Shown piece after piece: positions 42,839-52,933 of a stretch of DNA of 64,000 nt. The position numbers and the translations under genes were made by a program. How positions within the stretch are numbered: the stretch's first letter is position 1; each line of letters opens with the position of its first letter. The stretch is from Duganella fentianensis (GTDB taxonomy: Bacteria > Pseudomonadota > Gammaproteobacteria > Burkholderiales > Burkholderiaceae_D), in the NCBI RefSeq assembly GCF_009857835.1, contig NZ_WWCL01000004.1:496001-560000 (forward strand), given 5' to 3'. Under the pieces are notes generated by a model. That model did not search any database. It saw only the letters and a list, made by a program, of their open reading frames with translations, and was not told the origin of the DNA.

Positions 42839-45508
42839 ATGAAAGGTAATTTCACCGCAGAACAGCGCATGAAGCCGATCGCTGCAGCCGTGGCCATACT
42901 GGCCATGAGCGTCGCCATGTCGGCCCAAGCACAGCAAGCTAAAGAAGATCCAGCCACCGTTGTCGTGACTGGTATCCGCGCTTCGCTGCAGCAGTCGCTG
43001 AATCAGAAGAAAAATGCGGATTCGCTGGTGGAAGTGATCACCGCGGAAGACATCGGCAAAATGCCGGACAAGAACGTGGCTGACTCGCTGTCGCGCGTCG
43101 CTGGCGTGACCACCACCAGCGCCGGTTCGAACGAAGGTTCGTTCGGCGAGAACGAACACGTACAGCTGCGCGGCCTGTCCTCGCAGTTCACCCTGACCAC
43201 CCTGAACGGCCACACCGTATCGAGCGGTGACTGGTACGGTCCTAACATCGCTGCTGGCGGCCGTAGTGTTTCCTACACCCTGCTGCCATCGGATCTGGTC
43301 GGCCGCATCGTGGTGCACAAATCGTCGCAAGCGGACCTGATCGAAGGCGGCGCTGCCGGTACCGTCGATATCCAGACCCGCAAGCCACTGGAATTCAAGG
43401 ATCGCCTGACCACTTCGGCCTCCGTCGAAGCGGCTTACTCGACCGCTGCCAAGTCGACCGACCCGGCAATTACCGCACTGGTTAACTGGAAAAACGAAGA
43501 CAACACCTTCGGCGTTCTGGCCCAGGTGTTCTCGCAAACCCGTAAGCTGCAACGCGCCGGTTCGGAAGGCGTATGGTGGGATAAAGTGCCGTCGACCTAC
43601 GTCGACCCTGCACTGGCCGGCAAGAACGGCAGCCTGCTGAGCGGCGCCGTGCTGTTCGAGCAAGAGCGTAAGCGTAACGGTGGCTACCTGGAAGCGCAGT
43701 GGAAACCACAAAGCAATGTAACGCTGGATCTGTCGGGCTTCCTGTCGACCGTCGACGCGAAGAACTACAACACCAACTTCATGGCGGACACGGTCAGCCC
43801 GTTCAAAGGTATTCCTTCCAGCCCGAACGGCGTCAAACCAACCGGTTCCTACACCGTGGTCGGCAACACCATTACCTCTATCTTCTTCGACAAGAACGCT
43901 TTCGGTGCGAATACCAACGGCGCCTGGTCGGCGGTGGAAGACGTGGCAGCCCGTCCTGATGCCAAGACCGATTCGAAGTTCGTGAACTTCGACGCCAAGT
44001 GGAAAGTCAGCGATGACCTGACCCTGACCGGTAAACTGGGCCACACCAGCGGCAGCGGCAAAACCAAGGACGTCGGCTTCGAAGTGCAGAGCGGCTGGAA
44101 CCAGGGTGCTGGCTACTCGCTGACCAACGAAGGCATCTTCGTGCTGAACGTACCGGGCGGCGACAAGTTCGTGCGCAATGGCGGCGGCATCGGCGGCTGG
44201 GGTAGCTACACTTCCTCGACCGACAAGGAAACCTATGGCCAGGTTGACGCTGAAATGAAACTGGCTTCGGATCTGGTGCCATCGATCAAATTTGGTGGCC
44301 GTTTCGCCAAGCATGAGCGCGATCTGGAGAAATTCGGCATGGCCCTGGCTGCCGGTTCGAATGACGACAAGCAGATTCCTGAAAGTGCAGTGGGCAGCTA
44401 CGGTTCCAACTGGTACGGCAATCTGCCTGTGAACCCGACCCCGGGCTTCACCCCGTTCAAGATCAGCAACGACTACGTGGCATCGTGGGTAGCGCAGTAC
44501 GCCACCTTCAATAACCACGCTACGCAGCAAGAGTTCAACATCAAGGAAGATACCAGCGCTGGCTACCTGATGGCCAACCTGCAGCCTTCCGAGACTGTCA
44601 GCGGTAACGTCGGTGTACGTCTGGTACGCACCAAGATGAACATCCACGCCTTCCTGCCAGGCGGCAAACCACAGTACGAGCAGACCTTCAACGACGTACT
44701 GCCTAGCCTGAACCTGCGCGCCGACCTGTCGAAAGACCTGATCGCCCGCGTTGCGGTGAACCGCGGTCTGTCGCGTCCTGACTTCGGCCAGCTGGCTGGT
44801 AACGACCTGCGCGACCTGCAGCACACCGGCGTAGGCAGCAACCCCTACCTGACCCCGATCCGCAGCAACAACCTGGATCTGAGCATGGAGTGGTACTTTG
44901 CGCCTAAAGCCCTGCTGTCGGCTGGCGTATTCCGCAGCGACCTGAAAGGTGTGATCGCTTATGGCCATAGCATCCTGCCATACGCTGACGCTTCCAAACA
45001 GGGCGCCATCGCTGACTACGACATCTCGGCTCCTGTGAATAGCAACGGTAAGCTGAATGGCTTCAACGTGGCTTACGAGCAGAACATCTGGGGCGGCATC
45101 GGCGTGTCGGGTAACTACACCTACTCCGATGGCAAACTGACCGACAAACTGGCTACCGGCACCTGCAACGGCAAAGCTGGCGAAGACTGCACCCTGTACG
45201 GCACCTCGAAGAACTCCTACAACGTAGGCGCCTTCTACGAAGATGACCGCTTCAGCGCACGTATCGCCTACAGCCACCGTTCGGTGTACAAGCTGGGTAA
45301 CCGCGGCGGTGCCGACTACTTCCAGAGCGCTAACGGTTCGCTGAACATCGCTGTGAACTACACCCTGAACAAGAACGTGATGTTCACCGTGGAAGCGCAG
45401 AACCTGAACGATCCGCTGATGACCGTGTACAAAACCGACACCACCCAGATCTCGGGCGTGTACAAAAACGGCAAGACCGTGTACGGTGGTCTGCGCGTCA
45501 AGTTCTAA
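42839..45508 (+). CDS. TonB-dependent outer-membrane receptor (probable chitooligosaccharide/GlcNAc uptake)
   Basis: 889 aa. The ATG at 42839 follows AAAGGGGGAG and opens a signal peptide ending near AMSAQA (about residue 31). A TonB-box-like TVVVTGIR (about 40-47) precedes the plug domain (DSLSRVAGVT, NEHVQLRGLSSQF). The rest is a 22-strand barrel ending in the aromatic-terminated GGLRVKF. It imports a substrate too large for porins using TonB energy. Substrate is inferred from the GntR gene and GH18 neighbour. No FecR/sigma partner is present. A strong terminator follows. Confidence 0.93.
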   Translation: MKGNFTAEQRMKPIAAAVAILAMSVAMSAQAQQAKEDPATVVVTGIRASLQQSLNQKKNADSLVEVITAEDIGKMPDKNVADSLSRVAGVTTTSAGSNEGSFGENEHVQLRGLSSQFTLTTLNGHTVSSGDWYGPNIAAGGRSVSYTLLPSDLVGRIVVHKSSQADLIEGGAAGTVDIQTRKPLEFKDRLTTSASVEAAYSTAAKSTDPAITALVNWKNEDNTFGVLAQVFSQTRKLQRAGSEGVWWDKVPSTYVDPALAGKNGSLLSGAVLFEQERKRNGGYLEAQWKPQSNVTLDLSGFLSTVDAKNYNTNFMADTVSPFKGIPSSPNGVKPTGSYTVVGNTITSIFFDKNAFGANTNGAWSAVEDVAARPDAKTDSKFVNFDAKWKVSDDLTLTGKLGHTSGSGKTKDVGFEVQSGWNQGAGYSLTNEGIFVLNVPGGDKFVRNGGGIGGWGSYTSSTDKETYGQVDAEMKLASDLVPSIKFGGRFAKHERDLEKFGMALAAGSNDDKQIPESAVGSYGSNWYGNLPVNPTPGFTPFKISNDYVASWVAQYATFNNHATQQEFNIKEDTSAGYLMANLQPSETVSGNVGVRLVRTKMNIHAFLPGGKPQYEQTFNDVLPSLNLRADLSKDLIARVAVNRGLSRPDFGQLAGNDLRDLQHTGVGSNPYLTPIRSNNLDLSMEWYFAPKALLSAGVFRSDLKGVIAYGHSILPYADASKQGAIADYDISAPVNSNGKLNGFNVAYEQNIWGGIGVSGNYTYSDGKLTDKLATGTCNGKAGEDCTLYGTSKNSYNVGAFYEDDRFSARIAYSHRSVYKLGNRGGADYFQSANGSLNIAVNYTLNKNVMFTVEAQNLNDPLMTVYKTDTTQISGVYKNGKTVYGGLRVKF

Positions 45509-45560
45509 TGGCATGACTGATCCGGCCGGCCCTGTCTGACATGGCTGGCCGCGATTGAGC

Positions 45561-45596
45561 AAGGCTGTCCGGCACTGGTGCCGGCAGCCTTTTTTC
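45561..45596 (+). terminator. Intrinsic terminator after the TonB-dependent receptor gene
   Basis: Arms AAGGCTG / CAGCCTT extend an inner CCGGCA / TGCCGG stem and are followed by a run of T. The next gene begins 20 bases later, so read-through may supply it. Confidence 0.85.
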
Positions 45597-45616
45597 TTTG
45601 TGTGACAGGATTAACT

Positions 45617-46693
45617 ATGCATAGAATTTCCCTGCCTGCGCTGGCCCTGGCCGGCGCCATGCTGTGCACTTGCGCGGCCGGCCATGGCGCCGATGCTGCA
45701 GCAGCTTCCGCCGCTTCCACGCCCGCTGGCGCTGCGACGGGCGCGCCGCCCGTGGTGCTGAGTGCCTACAAACATCTGGCGCAGTGGCAGGACGATGCCG
45801 CGCCCGTCATCACGGTCGCACCGCAGGGTGTGCGCATGCCGTATCTGGCCGATGGCGCTAGCCGCTTCGGCCGCGCCGCCCTGAGCTGGGCCTTTGCCAG
45901 CGGCGAGTGCGGCGAAGAAGTCTGGGGCAGCGTGAGCGGGGCGCAGATTGCGGCAGCCAATGTGGCCGCGTTTGCGCAGGCCGGCATAGGCTATATCGTA
46001 TCCACGGGCGGGCAGGGCCATATGTTCACCTGCGCCAGCGATGAAGGCATGGAGCGCTTCATCAGCCGCTACGATACGCCCGCCTTGCTGGGCATCGATT
46101 TCGATATCGAAGAAGGCCAGACTCCGGCCCAGATCGATGCGCTGGTGGGACGCGCCGTGGTGGCGCAGCAGCGCCGTCCTGCGCTGCGCTTCAGCTTTAC
46201 CGTGGCCACCCATGCCGCGTCCGACGGCAGCCTGCACAGCCTGAATACGCTGGGTGTAACCGTACTCAAGTCGGTGCGCCGGCAAGGCCTGCGCAACTAC
46301 ACCTTCAACCTGATGGTGATGGATTACGGCCCCGCCACGCGCAAGGTGTGCGTACTGCGCAAGGGCCGCTGCGACATGGGCCGCTCGGCCCTGCAGGCGG
46401 CGCACAATGTGCACCGCAAGTACGGCATCCCGTATAATCAGATCGAACTGACCCCCATGCTGGGCGTGAACGATGTGGTGGAAAACGTGTTCACCGTGGC
46501 CGACATGCAGCGGCTGGCGCGCGCCGTCGCCCAGCTCAAGCTGGCCGGCCTGCATTACTGGTCGCTGGACCGCGATACGCCGTGCCGCCAGCCCGTTAAA
46601 GGTGCCGATGCGCTGTGCAGCGGCATGGCCGGTGTGCCGGCTGGCGCCTATCTGCGTGCCATGGGCGCTGCCGCAGCGGAGCGCCCGCAATGA
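45617..46693 (+). CDS. Exported GH18 chitinase-like protein
   Basis: 358 aa from the ATG at 45617, with a signal peptide (SLPALALAGAMLCTCAAGHG) and an Ala-rich linker. The GH18 catalytic strand is LLGIDFDIEEG with acid Glu165 and its supporting Asp161 and Asp163. This is the DxxDxDxE pattern apart from the first Asp. The wider barrel is compact for a GH18 and resembles the ChiD/chitinase-like branch with IELTPMLGVND and LHYWSLDRDTPC. It probably trims chitooligosaccharides in the periplasm or outside. Stop overlaps the next ATG (ATGA). Confidence 0.87.
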   Translation: MHRISLPALALAGAMLCTCAAGHGADAAAASAASTPAGAATGAPPVVLSAYKHLAQWQDDAAPVITVAPQGVRMPYLADGASRFGRAALSWAFASGECGEEVWGSVSGAQIAAANVAAFAQAGIGYIVSTGGQGHMFTCASDEGMERFISRYDTPALLGIDFDIEEGQTPAQIDALVGRAVVAQQRRPALRFSFTVATHAASDGSLHSLNTLGVTVLKSVRRQGLRNYTFNLMVMDYGPATRKVCVLRKGRCDMGRSALQAAHNVHRKYGIPYNQIELTPMLGVNDVVENVFTVADMQRLARAVAQLKLAGLHYWSLDRDTPCRQPVKGADALCSGMAGVPAGAYLRAMGAAAAERPQ

Positions 46694-47793
46694 AGCGCAT
46701 GCTGGCGCTGGATGTGTTGCGCGGCCTGACGGTAGCGCTGATGATCGTGGTGAATACGCCGGGTGACTGGGGCCACGTGTTTGCCCCGTTGCTGCACGCC
46801 CAGTGGCACGGCTTTACGCCGACCGACTGGGTATTTCCCACCTTCCTGTTCGTGGTGGGCAATGCGCTGAGCTTTGCCGTACCGCGCTATGCGGCACAAG
46901 GCCATGGTGCCGTGCTGCGCAAGGCGCTCAAGCGCAATATCATCATCTTCCTGCTGGGTTTCCTGATGTTCTGGTTCCCCTTCGTGACGCAGGATGCCAG
47001 TGGCAGCTGGGGCCTGATCCCGCTGGCCACTACCCGCATCCCCGGCGTGTTGCAGCGCATCGCCCTGTGTTCGCTACTGGCCACACTGATCCTGAATTTC
47101 TGGGGCATGCGCGGCGCCGTGCTGTACTGCGTGCTGGCGCTGCTCGGCTACTGGTGGATATTGCTGGCCTTCGGCGATCTGACGCTGGCCGGCAATGCCC
47201 CGGCCAGATTCGACCTGTGGCTGCTGGGTCCGGCGCACCTGTATCACGGCGAGGGTGTGCCCTTCGATCCGGAAGGCTTGCTCGGTACGCTGCCGGCGAC
47301 AGTGAATCTGCTGGCCGGCTATTTCACCGGCCGCATGCTGCTGCAGCAGGGCACGGGCGTGGCAACGCTGCGCCGCATGGTGCAGGCGGGCGTGCTGCTG
47401 GTGCTGCTGGCGCTGTGCTGGCAGCTGGTGCTGCCGCTGAATAAAAAGCTGTGGACCAGTTCCTACGTGGTGCTGACCATAGGGCTGGATCTGCTGATCC
47501 TGGCGCTGCTGGTGTATCTCATCGAAGTGCGCGGCCAGCGCGGCTGGACCTATTTCTTCGAAGTGTATGGCAAGAACACCCTGTTCATTTTCATGCTGTC
47601 GGAACTGGCCGTGGTAGTGCTGGTCCGCCTGCACGTGGGCACGCTGACGGGCTATAGCTGGCTGTATCAGCAGCTGTTCCAGCCGCTGGCGCCGCCGCAG
47701 GTGGCGTCGCTGCTGTTTGCACTGTGCTTCATGCTGCTGTGCTGGATAGTCGGCTGGCAGATGGATAAGCGCCAGTGGTATGTGAAAGTCTAG
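46690..47793 (+). CDS. nagX: NagX-like membrane acyltransferase (HGSNAT/DUF5009 family), copy 1
   Basis: 367 aa, about ten transmembrane segments. The N-terminus MLALDVLRGLTVALMIVVNT with PGDWG and the pocket HAQWHGFTPTDWVFPTFLFV are the HGSNAT/YeiB-type hallmarks, with His in the loop as the likely acetyl acceptor. nagX occurs in chitin/GlcNAc regulons. Lysosomal HGSNAT acetylates glucosamine across the membrane, so acetylation of glucosamine from chitosan is a reasonable role. Overlaps the GH18 gene by four bases and sits four bases before the second copy. Confidence 0.88.
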   Translation: MKRMLALDVLRGLTVALMIVVNTPGDWGHVFAPLLHAQWHGFTPTDWVFPTFLFVVGNALSFAVPRYAAQGHGAVLRKALKRNIIIFLLGFLMFWFPFVTQDASGSWGLIPLATTRIPGVLQRIALCSLLATLILNFWGMRGAVLYCVLALLGYWWILLAFGDLTLAGNAPARFDLWLLGPAHLYHGEGVPFDPEGLLGTLPATVNLLAGYFTGRMLLQQGTGVATLRRMVQAGVLLVLLALCWQLVLPLNKKLWTSSYVVLTIGLDLLILALLVYLIEVRGQRGWTYFFEVYGKNTLFIFMLSELAVVVLVRLHVGTLTGYSWLYQQLFQPLAPPQVASLLFALCFMLLCWIVGWQMDKRQWYVKV

Positions 47794-47797
47794 CGCG

Positions 47798-49000
47798 ATG
47801 ACGACCCACACCTTAGCCACTGGCGGTAGCACCAGCAGCACTACCCGCCTGCTCAGCCTCGATGCCTTCCGCGGCTTCGTGATTCTGACCATGATCTGGG
47901 TGAACTATCTGGGCGGTATGCCTGCCATACCTTACTGGCTGGAGCACGCGGGCCCGCGCGCGGACGGCATCACCTTGCCCGATCTGGTGTTCCCCGGCTT
48001 CCTGTTCATCGCCGGCATGGCGATTCCGCTGGCGCTGCGCCGTGCCGTCGGGCAGGTGACGCCGGCCCTGCTGGGGCGCCTGTGCTGGCGTGCGGTCAGT
48101 CTGATGGTGGCCGGTGTGGTGCTGGCCAATGCCTACCGCTATAGCGCCCTGGCGCTGCTGCCGCGTGCCTGGTATATGACGCTGTTCTATCTGGCCATGC
48201 TGCTGCTGTGGCGCCAGGGCGGGGCGCGCTGGCAGGCATGGCTGGGCGGCGCGCTGATGCTGGTCTTGCTGCTGCTGTTCCGCGGCCAGCCCGATGCCGA
48301 TTTCCCCAGCGTGTATCTGACCCACGGCTGGTGGGGCATACTGGGCATGATAGGCTGGGCCTATCTGGTCTGCAGCCTGCTGTATCTGGCCACGGGCGGC
48401 AATGCCATGGCGCTGACGGGCGCGCTGGCCGGCCTGCTGGTGCTGTACATGGGCGGCACGGCCGGTGCCGTGGTTTTCCCCGCTGCGCTCGACGCGCTGG
48501 TGAACGTGCCGCAACTGCTGGGCTCCACCTCGGCCAATATGCTGGCCGGCGTGCTGGCTACGCTGCTGCTGACGCAGGCCGCCAGCACGCCGTGGCAGCG
48601 CGTGCGTGCGCTGGCCTGGCTGGCGCTGGCATTGTTTGTGGCCGGTCTGCTGCTGCGCCCCTATCACGGCATCAACAAGATCTATGCAACGGAATCCTAC
48701 ACGCTGGTATGTGCGGGCCTGATACTGGCCCTGTACATCGTGTTCCATGTGCTGATCGATCTGCTGCAGTGGCGGCGCTGGTGTGTGTTCCTGCTGCCGG
48801 CTGGCAGCAATGCGCTGTTTGCGTATATCGCCCCCGATCTGTGGGAGCAGGCCATGGCCGTGCTGCATATGCCGCGCTGGTGGTGGCCGTATCTGGCGCA
48901 GGGCGGTCATGCAGGCCTGCTGAATGCGGCCGTACTGACACTGGCGATGATGGGCTGGACGGCACTGGCCAATCGCGCGGGCTGGCGCCTCAAGTTCTGA
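47798..49000 (+). CDS. NagX-like membrane acyltransferase (HGSNAT/DUF5009 family), copy 2
   Basis: 400 aa paralogue of the preceding gene. The N-terminal LLSLDAFRGFVILTMIWVNY and the loop DGITLPDLVFPGFLFIAGMA align with copy 1, but the expected His-containing HGFTP-type loop reads ADGITLPD. The nearby His is in LEHAGPRADG. About ten membrane segments. Two copies in tandem could form a heteromer or use different substrates. Last gene on this strand before the convergent TPR gene. Confidence 0.86.
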   Translation: MTTHTLATGGSTSSTTRLLSLDAFRGFVILTMIWVNYLGGMPAIPYWLEHAGPRADGITLPDLVFPGFLFIAGMAIPLALRRAVGQVTPALLGRLCWRAVSLMVAGVVLANAYRYSALALLPRAWYMTLFYLAMLLLWRQGGARWQAWLGGALMLVLLLLFRGQPDADFPSVYLTHGWWGILGMIGWAYLVCSLLYLATGGNAMALTGALAGLLVLYMGGTAGAVVFPAALDALVNVPQLLGSTSANMLAGVLATLLLTQAASTPWQRVRALAWLALALFVAGLLLRPYHGINKIYATESYTLVCAGLILALYIVFHVLIDLLQWRRWCVFLLPAGSNALFAYIAPDLWEQAMAVLHMPRWWWPYLAQGGHAGLLNAAVLTLAMMGWTALANRAGWRLKF

Positions 49001-49068
49001 GCGCAAGCGGGGCCGGAAAGCACTGCGGCCGGAAGATCCGGCCGCAGGGGGGATACTGCTATGAGAGA

Positions 49069-50370
49069 TTACTGGGCTTCAGCAACCGCTTTAGGCGGGT
49101 TCTGGTACATGATCCAGTAGCGGGCCAGATCGGCGCGGCCGTCGTTGCCGGTGATGGTTTCCAGCAGTTTGACCGACTCGTCTTTTTTGCCGGCCAGTGC
49201 CAGCGCATAGCCCAGACGCAGTTTGGCATCTTCAGGGTTTTTGGCTACGCCTTTGGCGATACCCTGTTTCATCAGGTCGATACCCTTGTCGAACTGGCCC
49301 AGTGCGATGTAGTTGTAGCCCAGATTGACCAGACCCACGCCGTCTTTCGATTTCATCGCTGCGTCGATACCTTTGTCGATGTTTTTCGCATCGTCGGCGG
49401 CACCCTTGTTGGCGCTGTCCTTGACCTTCTGGATCACGGCTTTATCCTTGCCGGCAGGGACGCCGTTAGGATAGGCCTTGTCCATCGCCACTTTACCTTC
49501 GGTGAAGAAACCACCCAGCACGGCCAGATCACCCAGCTCCAGGTAGTCTTCCGTTTCCATTTTCGATGGAGCGGCCAGTGCTTTCAGACGGGCTACGTCC
49601 AGATCGAAACGGGTCGAGTAGGTTTTTTTGCCGCGGGTGCGGTTCAGCAGGTCGAACCAGTAGTCTTCCGTAGCGTAGTAGCGGGTCAGCTCTTCCACAG
49701 CCTGCAGATACAGTTCGGTATCCTTGGTCTTGATGCCGATATTGCCCAGCAGGTTAAGCTCATCTTTCGGTGGTGCGATGCCGGTCTTCTTGGCCGCTTC
49801 CAGGTCTTTCAGCACCTCAGCCTTGGCACCGGCGAAATCGTTTTTGAAGAACATCGAACGTACGATGAACTGGTGCTGTTTCTGCATATTGCCCGATTCC
49901 GTACCATAGCGGTTGAACCAGACGATGGCCTGATCGTAGTCCTTGATGTTGCTGTAGTAGATGCCGGCAATCGCTTCGATGAAGCGCAGCTTGTCTTCCG
50001 GTTTCAGACGGCCCGATTCCAGCATCTCGCTCAGACCTTTTACGCTCAGTTGGTGGTTGTCCGAAGCCTGGCCCAGTTGCACGCGCATCTGGTTCAGCAC
50101 GAACTGTTCGTAAGGCGTCACGTTAGGCATGGCGGCCGACTGGTCGATGCGGCTCTGGAATTCGGCGAAGTTCTTGTTAGCCAGCAGGTCTTTGGTCTGG
50201 GCCGGATCGATCAGTTTGTAGATTTCCGGACGCACAACGTCCTTGGGCGGTTCGGCCGGTTTGGCCGCTTCGGCGGCAACCACAGGGGTCATACCCAGCA
50301 GGGTAGGGGCAGCGTTCAGGCCGATGGCGGCCAGCAGCAGACTAAGACGGGCGAAACGAATGTGGGACAT
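49069..50370 (-). CDS. Exported TPR-like repeat protein
   Basis: 433 aa with an N-terminal signal (RLSLLLAAIGLNAAPTLLGM, ending near VVAAEAA). The mature protein is helical with TPR/Sel1-like units (YSNIKDYDQAIVWFNRYG, YIALGQFDKGIDLMKQGIAK). No enzymatic motif. It follows the nag operon on the same strand, 105 bases after the ATPase stop, and could be its last member or separately promoted. Function unknown; a periplasmic scaffold is likely. Confidence 0.83.
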   Translation of the reverse strand: MSHIRFARLSLLLAAIGLNAAPTLLGMTPVVAAEAAKPAEPPKDVVRPEIYKLIDPAQTKDLLANKNFAEFQSRIDQSAAMPNVTPYEQFVLNQMRVQLGQASDNHQLSVKGLSEMLESGRLKPEDKLRFIEAIAGIYYSNIKDYDQAIVWFNRYGTESGNMQKQHQFIVRSMFFKNDFAGAKAEVLKDLEAAKKTGIAPPKDELNLLGNIGIKTKDTELYLQAVEELTRYYATEDYWFDLLNRTRGKKTYSTRFDLDVARLKALAAPSKMETEDYLELGDLAVLGGFFTEGKVAMDKAYPNGVPAGKDKAVIQKVKDSANKGAADDAKNIDKGIDAAMKSKDGVGLVNLGYNYIALGQFDKGIDLMKQGIAKGVAKNPEDAKLRLGYALALAGKKDESVKLLETITGNDGRADLARYWIMYQNPPKAVAEAQ

Positions 50371-50475
50371 GAATTATCCTTCTATCAAACAATTGAGCGA
50401 ACGGGCTGGTAGGCCCTGCCGTCGCGACGGAGTAAACCCGCGTATTGTTACATAAAACTGGCGGAAAAACTGAAA

Positions 50476-51588
<1,113 letters not shown>

Positions 51589-51592
51589 GGAC

Positions 51593-52909
51593 TCAACCCG
51601 CGCTGGCGGCGGCAGGATTGCCTTCCGCTTGAGCCTCGTCCTCCTGCGGACGGGCGGCCATAGGAATCAGCTGCGACAGCACGGCCACCGGCACGGCGCA
51701 GATCATCACCCACACGAAGAAGTTACGGTAACCGAGTGCCAGCTGGATGTCGCCGCTGAACAGTTTGAACAGCACGAAGCCTAGCTGCATTACACCCGTC
51801 GCGAACGCATAGTGGGCCGTCTGGTATTTGCCCGGTGCGACCACCTGCATCATGTACAGAATCAGACCGACGAAGCCGAAGCCGTAGCCGAACATCTCCA
51901 CGCTCAGGGCCACGCCGATCACCGACAGTTGGGTAGGCTGGAACACGGACAGCAGATAGAAGGCCAGATTCGGCAGGTTCACGGCCAGTATCAGCCACAG
52001 GATGGCGCGTTTGAGGCTGAGCCACGAGGTGAAATAGCCACCGGCGATACTGCCCACCACGAAGGCCACCGTGCCCACCGTGCCATACACGGCGCCCACT
52101 TCTGCTGTGCTCAGACCAAGGCCGCCCAGATGGCGTGCTTCACGCAGGAACAGCGGGCCGATGGACTGCACCTGCGCCTCGCCGGCGCGGAACAGGATGA
52201 TGAAGATTATGGAAACCCAGATGCCTTTTTTGCGGAAGAATTCGATGATCACCTGCCACAGCGTGCGTGCTATTGCCGCTGCATTGTGCTCGTCGCTGGT
52301 GGCATTCTTCGCCAGCGGCAGGGCCCAGCTGTTGTACAGGCCCAGCGTGACCATGATGGCGGCGAGGATGCAGTAGCTGATGGTCCATGCCGGTACCACG
52401 CCTATGGATTTTTCGAAGTGTCCGGCCAGCAGCAGCAGGCCGCCTGTGGTGAAGAATTTACCGGCATTGAAGAAGGTGCCGGTCCAGCCGGCATACTGCG
52501 CCTGACCTTTTTCATCGAGGCTGGTGATGTACAGGCCATCGCAGGCGATATCGTGGGTGGCGGCGGAGATGGCCACCAGTCCCAGCATGGTCAGCACGGC
52601 AGCAAACCAGAACGGCGTATGCAGCGACAGCGCCACGCCACCCAGACACAGGCCACCCATGATCTGGAAGCCGACCACCACCAGTTTTTTACTGCTGGCC
52701 AGTTCGAGGAAGGGACTCCACAGCGGCTTGAACACCCACGCAAAGCCGATCAGCCCGGTCCAGTGATTGAGCTCGTCGTTGGGCACGCCCATACTCTTGA
52801 GCATCTGGTTGGCCACGATCATCACGGCGAAGAAAGGCAGGCCCTGTGCCAGATACAGGCTGGGTACCCAGAATTTCGGATTGCGTACGGCTGGTGTGCT
52901 GTGTTCCAT
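51593..52909 (-). CDS. AmpG-like MFS permease in the nag operon
   Basis: 438 aa, about 12-14 membrane segments. SLYLAQGLPFFAVMIVANQ and the loop WTGLIGFAWVFKPLWSPFLE resemble AmpG, the muropeptide importer. In chitin and GlcNAc operons such a permease may import GlcNAc, chitobiose or GlcNAc-anhydroMurNAc. Together with the GH3 hexosaminidase gene 24 bases upstream it could also serve peptidoglycan recycling. Substrate is inferred. Confidence 0.88.
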   Translation of the reverse strand: MEHSTPAVRNPKFWVPSLYLAQGLPFFAVMIVANQMLKSMGVPNDELNHWTGLIGFAWVFKPLWSPFLELASSKKLVVVGFQIMGGLCLGGVALSLHTPFWFAAVLTMLGLVAISAATHDIACDGLYITSLDEKGQAQYAGWTGTFFNAGKFFTTGGLLLLAGHFEKSIGVVPAWTISYCILAAIMVTLGLYNSWALPLAKNATSDEHNAAAIARTLWQVIIEFFRKKGIWVSIIFIILFRAGEAQVQSIGPLFLREARHLGGLGLSTAEVGAVYGTVGTVAFVVGSIAGGYFTSWLSLKRAILWLILAVNLPNLAFYLLSVFQPTQLSVIGVALSVEMFGYGFGFVGLILYMMQVVAPGKYQTAHYAFATGVMQLGFVLFKLFSGDIQLALGYRNFFVWVMICAVPVAVLSQLIPMAARPQEDEAQAEGNPAAASAG

Positions 52910-52933
52910 GTGGTGTCTCCCCTCAGGTTTTTA

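Noticed and set aside
42824..45562. 912-codon open frame antisense to the TonB-dependent receptor
   Set aside because: The sense strand has a signal peptide, TonB-box-like motif, plug domain and C-terminal aromatic; the antisense product has none.
46690..49000. Tandem NagX-like genes as a recent duplication or assembly artefact
   Set aside because: The two proteins differ throughout in sequence and length, so this is an old divergence rather than a duplicated contig end.
48208..50412. 734-codon plus-strand frame across the second NagX-like gene and the TPR gene
   Set aside because: It mixes an out-of-frame part of one gene with the antisense of another; no ribosome site or domain.
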